Source: Monoplex corrugatus
Taxonomy: Eukaryota; Mollusca; Gastropoda; Littorinimorpha; Ranellidae
Assembly (NCBI GenBank): GCA_030674185.1
Contig: CM060312.1
Coordinates: 58,026,902-58,090,901, forward strand
Direction of reading: 5' to 3'
Length of the DNA: 64,000 nucleotides
The notes under the pieces are model-generated. The model did not search any database. It worked only from the letters and a program-made list of their open reading frames with translations, and was not told the DNA's origin. Positions 60,677 to 64,000 of this stretch are shown here, piece after piece. A program made the translations under genes and the position numbers. Position 1 is the stretch's first letter. Every line of letters begins with the position of its first letter.

Positions 60677-61543
60677 GGAAAAGACAAATTTGAGTCATGT
60701 TGTTTATTTTCTAAAGACTCAAATTTGTGTCATGTTGTTTATTTTATTTTCTAAAGACTCAAATTTGTGTCATGTTGTTTTTCTAAAGACCCAAATTCGT
60801 GTCATGTTGTTTGTTTTCTAAAGACTTACATTTGTGTCATGTTTGTTTTCTAAAGACTTACATTTGTGTCATGTTTGTTTTCTAAAGACTCAAATTTGTG
60901 TCACATTGTTTGTTTTCTAAAGACTTGAATTTGTGTCATGTCTGTTTTTTGAAGACTTAGATCTATGTTATGTTGTTTTCTAGATACTTAAAGTTGTGTC
61001 ATGTTGTTTCTTTTCTAAGACTTCAATTTGTGTCATGTTTTTTTTCTAAAGACGTAAAATTTGTGTCATGTTGTTTTTTCAAAGACGTAAAATTTGTCAT
61101 GTTTGTTTTCTAAAGACTTAAATTTGTGCCATGTTGTTTGTTTTCTAAAGGCATAAATTGTCATTTTTGTTTGTTTTCTAAAGACTGAAATTTGTGTCAT
61201 GTTTGTTTTCTGAAGACTTAAAACATAAATTTGTGTCATGTTTGTTTTCTAAAGACTTAAATTTGTTTTCTAAAGACTTAAATTTGTGTCGTGTTGTTTG
61301 TTTTCTAAAGACTTAAATCTGTGTCATGTTATTTGTTTTCTAATGACTTAAATTTGTGTCTTGTTTGTTTGTTTTCTGAAGACTTAAAATTTGTGTCATG
61401 TTGTTTTCTGAAGACTTAAAATTTGTGTCATGTTGTTTTCTAAAGGCTTAAATCTATGTCATGTTGTTTGTTTTATAAAGACTTAAATTTGTGTCATGTT
61501 TGTTTTCTGAAGACTCAGATTGGTGTCATGTTGTTTGTTTTCA
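60677..61543 (+). repeat. Minisatellite of about 35 bp, about 25 units, running into the exon 10 acceptor
   Basis: The unit contains TTGTGTCATGTTGTTTG and TTTTCTAAAGACTTAAA. Each unit therefore has a T-rich tract followed by TTTTCTAAAG or TTTTCTGAAG, resembling a 3' splice site. The last unit, TGTCATGTTGTTTG then TTTTCAG, is the real acceptor of exon 10, where CTAAAG is replaced by CAG. Unit length varies through gains and losses of TTTG and TTGT words. Confidence 0.93.
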
Positions 61544-61544
61544 G

Positions 61545-61709
61545 GCACCAGCCCGTTTGACATGACGGCCTCAGTGAAGAGTCCTTCAGGACTGACAGAG
61601 CTGTGCGACGTGGCCAGTCTAGATGACAACCACTACAGCATCAAGTTCGTGCCCAAAGAAATGGGCGTCCACACCGTCAGTGTTAAGCACAGAGACATGC
61701 ACATTCCTG
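61545..61709 (+). CDS. Filamin exon 10: body of Ig repeat 20
   Basis: The exon is 165 bp, phase 1-1, acceptor TTTTCAG and donor GTCAGT. It encodes TSPFDMTASVKSPSGLTELC, DVASLDDNHYSIKFVPKEMG and VHTVSVKHRDMHIPG. Human filamin A repeat 20 has MTAQVTSPSGKTHEAEIV, NHTYCIRFVPAEMGTHTVSV and [14 protein letters not shown]. The SPSG turn, HYSIKFVP strand F and MGVHTVSVKH..HIPG ending are all preserved. It sits between an acceptor-like minisatellite and two decayed copies of its own 3' end and donor. The donor GTCAGT differs from the usual GTAAGT or GTGAGT. Confidence 0.98.
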
Positions 61710-61739
61710 GTCAGTATGATCGATCATCTTTAGGTGTGG

Positions 61740-61888
61740 TGTGGTGTGTGTGTGTGTGTGGGGGGGGGGTTGTGATGGTGTGTGGTGGTGGTGGTGTAGT
61801 GTGTGTGTGTGTGTACATGAAGACCATCAGTTTTAAGCACAGACATGTACATTGCTGGTCAGTTTGTTGTTGACTGTGTGTGTGTGTA

Positions 61889-61920
<32 letters not shown>

Positions 61921-61965
61921 CGTGTGTGTGCGTGTATGTGTGTGTGTGTGTGTGTGCGCGCATGC
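61740..61965. repeat. (GT)n tracts inside the duplicated exon-end module
   Basis: GT-rich tracts at about 61736-61815 (with a G run) and 61876-61964 (with CGCGCG) separate the true exon end and its two copies. Confidence 0.9.
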
Positions 61966-62012
61966 AACATCATTGTTAAGCACAGGCACACACATTGTGG
62001 GTCAGTATGGTC
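61821..62012 (+). pseudogene. Two decayed copies of the exon 10 3' end plus donor
   Basis: The true exon ends GTCAGTGTTAAGCACAGAGA, CATGCACATTCCTG, then donor GTCAGTATG. Copy 1 (61821-61866) reads CATCAGTTTTAAGCACAGAC, ATGTACATTGCTG, GTCAGTTTG. Copy 2 (61966-62009) reads CATCATTGTTAAGCACAGGC, ACACACATTGTGG, GTCAGTATG. Spacing is about 148 and 143 bp, so the repeated module is exon end, donor and a GT tract. Neither copy has an acceptor or the rest of the exon, so they are not usable exons, but both keep a donor-like GTCAGT. Confidence 0.85.
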
Positions 62013-62024
62013 GTTTGATTTTGG

Positions 62025-62420
62025 GACAAACTGTCTTGTCATTGTATACCAAGCAACCAAAATATTTTGTGACAAACTATGATGTCGCTGTATGTAAAGC
62101 AACCAGAATATTTTGGGACAAACTGTCTTGTCATTGTATGTCAAACAACCAAAATATTTTGGGATTAACTGTCTTAACACTGTATATCAAGCAACCAGAA
62201 TATTTCGGGACAAACTATTATGTCACTATATCAAGTAACCAGAATATTTTGGGACAAACTGTCTTGTCACTGTATATCAAGCAACCAGAATATTTTGGGA
62301 CAAACTATCATGCCACTTTATCAAGCAACCAAAATGTTTTGGGACTAACTATAATGTCACTGTATATCAAGCAACCAAAATGTTTTGGGACTAACTATCT
62401 CGTCTCTGTATATCTATAAA
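62025..62420. repeat. Minisatellite of about 46 bp, about 9 copies
   Basis: The unit contains AAGCAACCAAAATATTTTGG and GACAAACTGTCTTGTCACTG. Variants alternate AACTGTCTTGTC with AACTATNATGTC, hinting at a two-unit period. Confidence 0.93.
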
Positions 62421-63128
62421 CATTTAGGTTCTTGTATTTTGTATAAGAACACTGATGATTGGAATAATTTGTCGATCACAACAGATTATGTCATAAGAAC
62501 TTTTGGACAGTTTCCTTTCACATGACACAAGCTGTTACATGGCAGTACAGTGGCAGGTGAAGAACGGCATACTCTTATTTACCTTGACCGAGATGTCTGG
62601 ACAGAGCTGGCATTCCACAATAACAAGGCCGTTACTCCAGAATGGCGGGTTGCAAAAGTCTGCTTGTTCAGCATCGTCCATTTGTCTCCGTGTGGTTTTA
62701 ACTCTGTGGCAGACAGAGTGGCCTGAAGTTGGGGAGCAAAGAGTTAAGGGTGGGTGGTTCATTGAGTGTGCCGAGTGTCTTCACCACTCGGTGTGAGGAT
62801 AACAGTAGTCATGAATGTGTACCTGTCTCCTTCATCTTTCTTTGTTCTCTTATATTGCTGGCCTTATTCTGTTGTTGCTTGTTTGTGCCTAAAGTTGTTT
62901 TGTTTGCTGGTTTGGTTGTGTGTTGTTTGTTTGCCGGTGTGTGTGTGTGTGTCTGTCTGTCTGTGTTGGGTTTGTGATTTCTTTTAATGTTTTGTTTGGT
63001 GGTGTGAATTTTTAGGTAGGGGGGAGTGGGCTGTCATGTCAGTCCCTGAACAAGCTTCCAAACAGTTGTGTTCATGATTTTGTTTATTTGCCTACATTTT
63101 GTTTAATTTTTGTGTTTGTATGTTGTTG

Positions 63129-63236
<108 letters not shown>

Positions 63237-63354
63237 CTAGCTAGCTCGTTTTGGTGAGTTTTCTTTTTATAAATTGGAAACTTCCAACTTTCAGGAAGTG
63301 TTGAGCACTGTGTAAGACTTGGAGTATGATTATGTTATTGTATAATGTCAACAG

Positions 63355-63456
63355 GCAGTCCCTTCCAGTTCACAGTGGGCCCCATCTCTGGTGGTGGCTC
63401 TCACAAGGTGCATGCCGCTGGTCCTGGCCTGGAGAGAGGAGAGGTGAACCAGCCCT
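63355..63456 (+). CDS. Filamin exon 11: end of repeat 20 and start of repeat 21 (protein continues beyond window)
   Basis: The exon is 102 bp, phase 1-1, acceptor CAACAG and donor GTGAGT. It encodes [20 protein letters not shown] and [22 protein letters not shown] is the G strand of repeat 20. [17 protein letters not shown] is the A strand and entry of repeat 21, where human filamin A has GGAHKVRAGGPGLERAEAGV. In human filamin A repeat 21 is the main integrin-tail and migfilin binding domain, masked by the A strand of repeat 20 encoded in exon 9. The final base T must be completed by the next exon, outside the window. Confidence 0.97.
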
Positions 63457-64000
63457 GTGAGTACACACATTAAGTTAGTCCGTAATGTTTGTCCATAGAA
63501 ACTGACAGAAAAATAGTTGACTTTCATCGGGAATCTTTATGTAAAATTTTCACTTTCATCGGGAATCGTCATGTAACATTTTTTTCTACCCTATTGGAAT
63601 TGGCATTCACCAATATCCATAAGAAATTGACAGGAAAAATAGTTGACTTCTATCAGGAATCTTCAGTGCGAAAATTTTTGTACCTTATTGGAATCGGCAT
63701 TCAACAGTTTTTATCAGCTTTGGAAACTGACATCAAAATATTAAGCGTTCTGTCGATCGGTTTCAAAGTGGACAGTGGAGTTTCTATGCTTGTTTCATTC
63801 TGGTGTGCCCCCGCCCCCCTCCCTCAGCCCCCCAGTGCTAACTGTATTTTTGTTTTGTTTTGTTTTGTTCAGAACTTTTGATCACTTCTTGATTCACATT
63901 CCGACATACTTATATAAGTTTTCTTTTCTTTGTCGAAAAAGTATTGGACAGATTTGTGTGTTCAACAGCTACCAGCATATGAACACCGATTTTTCTTAGC
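63457..64000 (+). other. Start of intron 11
   Basis: About three diverged copies of a block with GAAACTGACAGAAAAATAGT and TCATCGGGAATCTT lie at about 63495-63740. The rest is plain AT-rich sequence. No next exon is reached. Confidence 0.8.

Overview
This is a stretch of an animal nuclear genome holding part of one large plus-strand gene: a filamin (actin-crosslinking, Ig-filamin-repeat protein). Eleven coding exons run from 6562 to 63456 and total 1,528 coding bases, about 2.4% of the window. The gene continues beyond both edges. Exons 2 to 11 align collinearly, with no missing piece, to the second rod of human filamin A: repeats 16, 17, 18, 19, 20 and the start of 21. Exon 1 and the first half of exon 2 are hinge-1-like. 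From repeat 16 on, every complete internal exon is a class 1-1 module (2 leading and 1 trailing base), so any one can be skipped without a frameshift. No other gene, tRNA, rRNA or CRISPR is supported.

The organism is probably a marine mollusc, most likely a gastropod. The evidence is very large repeat-filled introns, extreme CA/GT and CT microsatellite density, a LINE family ending in (ATG)n, and short elements of a type common in mollusc genomes. This is inference; the filamin exons alone only say animal.

Layout: 1-6561 upstream intron; 6562-13882 hinge exons; 13883-17959 intron with a roughly 97-copy 24-bp array; 17960-18100 repeat 16 exon; 18101-20140 intron with an internally amplified TTAA-flanked MITE and a LINE end touching the next acceptor; 20141-24629 repeat 17 and first half of 18; 24630-38085 a 13.5-kb intron with five minisatellites; 38086-40707 repeats 18 to 20; 40708-61544 a 20.8-kb intron including a 10-kb CA/CT-rich tract; 61545-63456 repeat 20 and start of 21.

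The most interesting pattern is that several intronic tandem repeats are built from the gene's own exon-intron junctions. The exon ending at 24629 is followed by about 36 tandem copies of its own 3' end and 5' splice site. The exon starting at 61545 is preceded by about 25 copies of an acceptor-like unit that runs straight into the true acceptor. The last bases and donor of that exon are then copied twice more downstream. In addition, the residue matching human filamin A Ser2152 is Asp.
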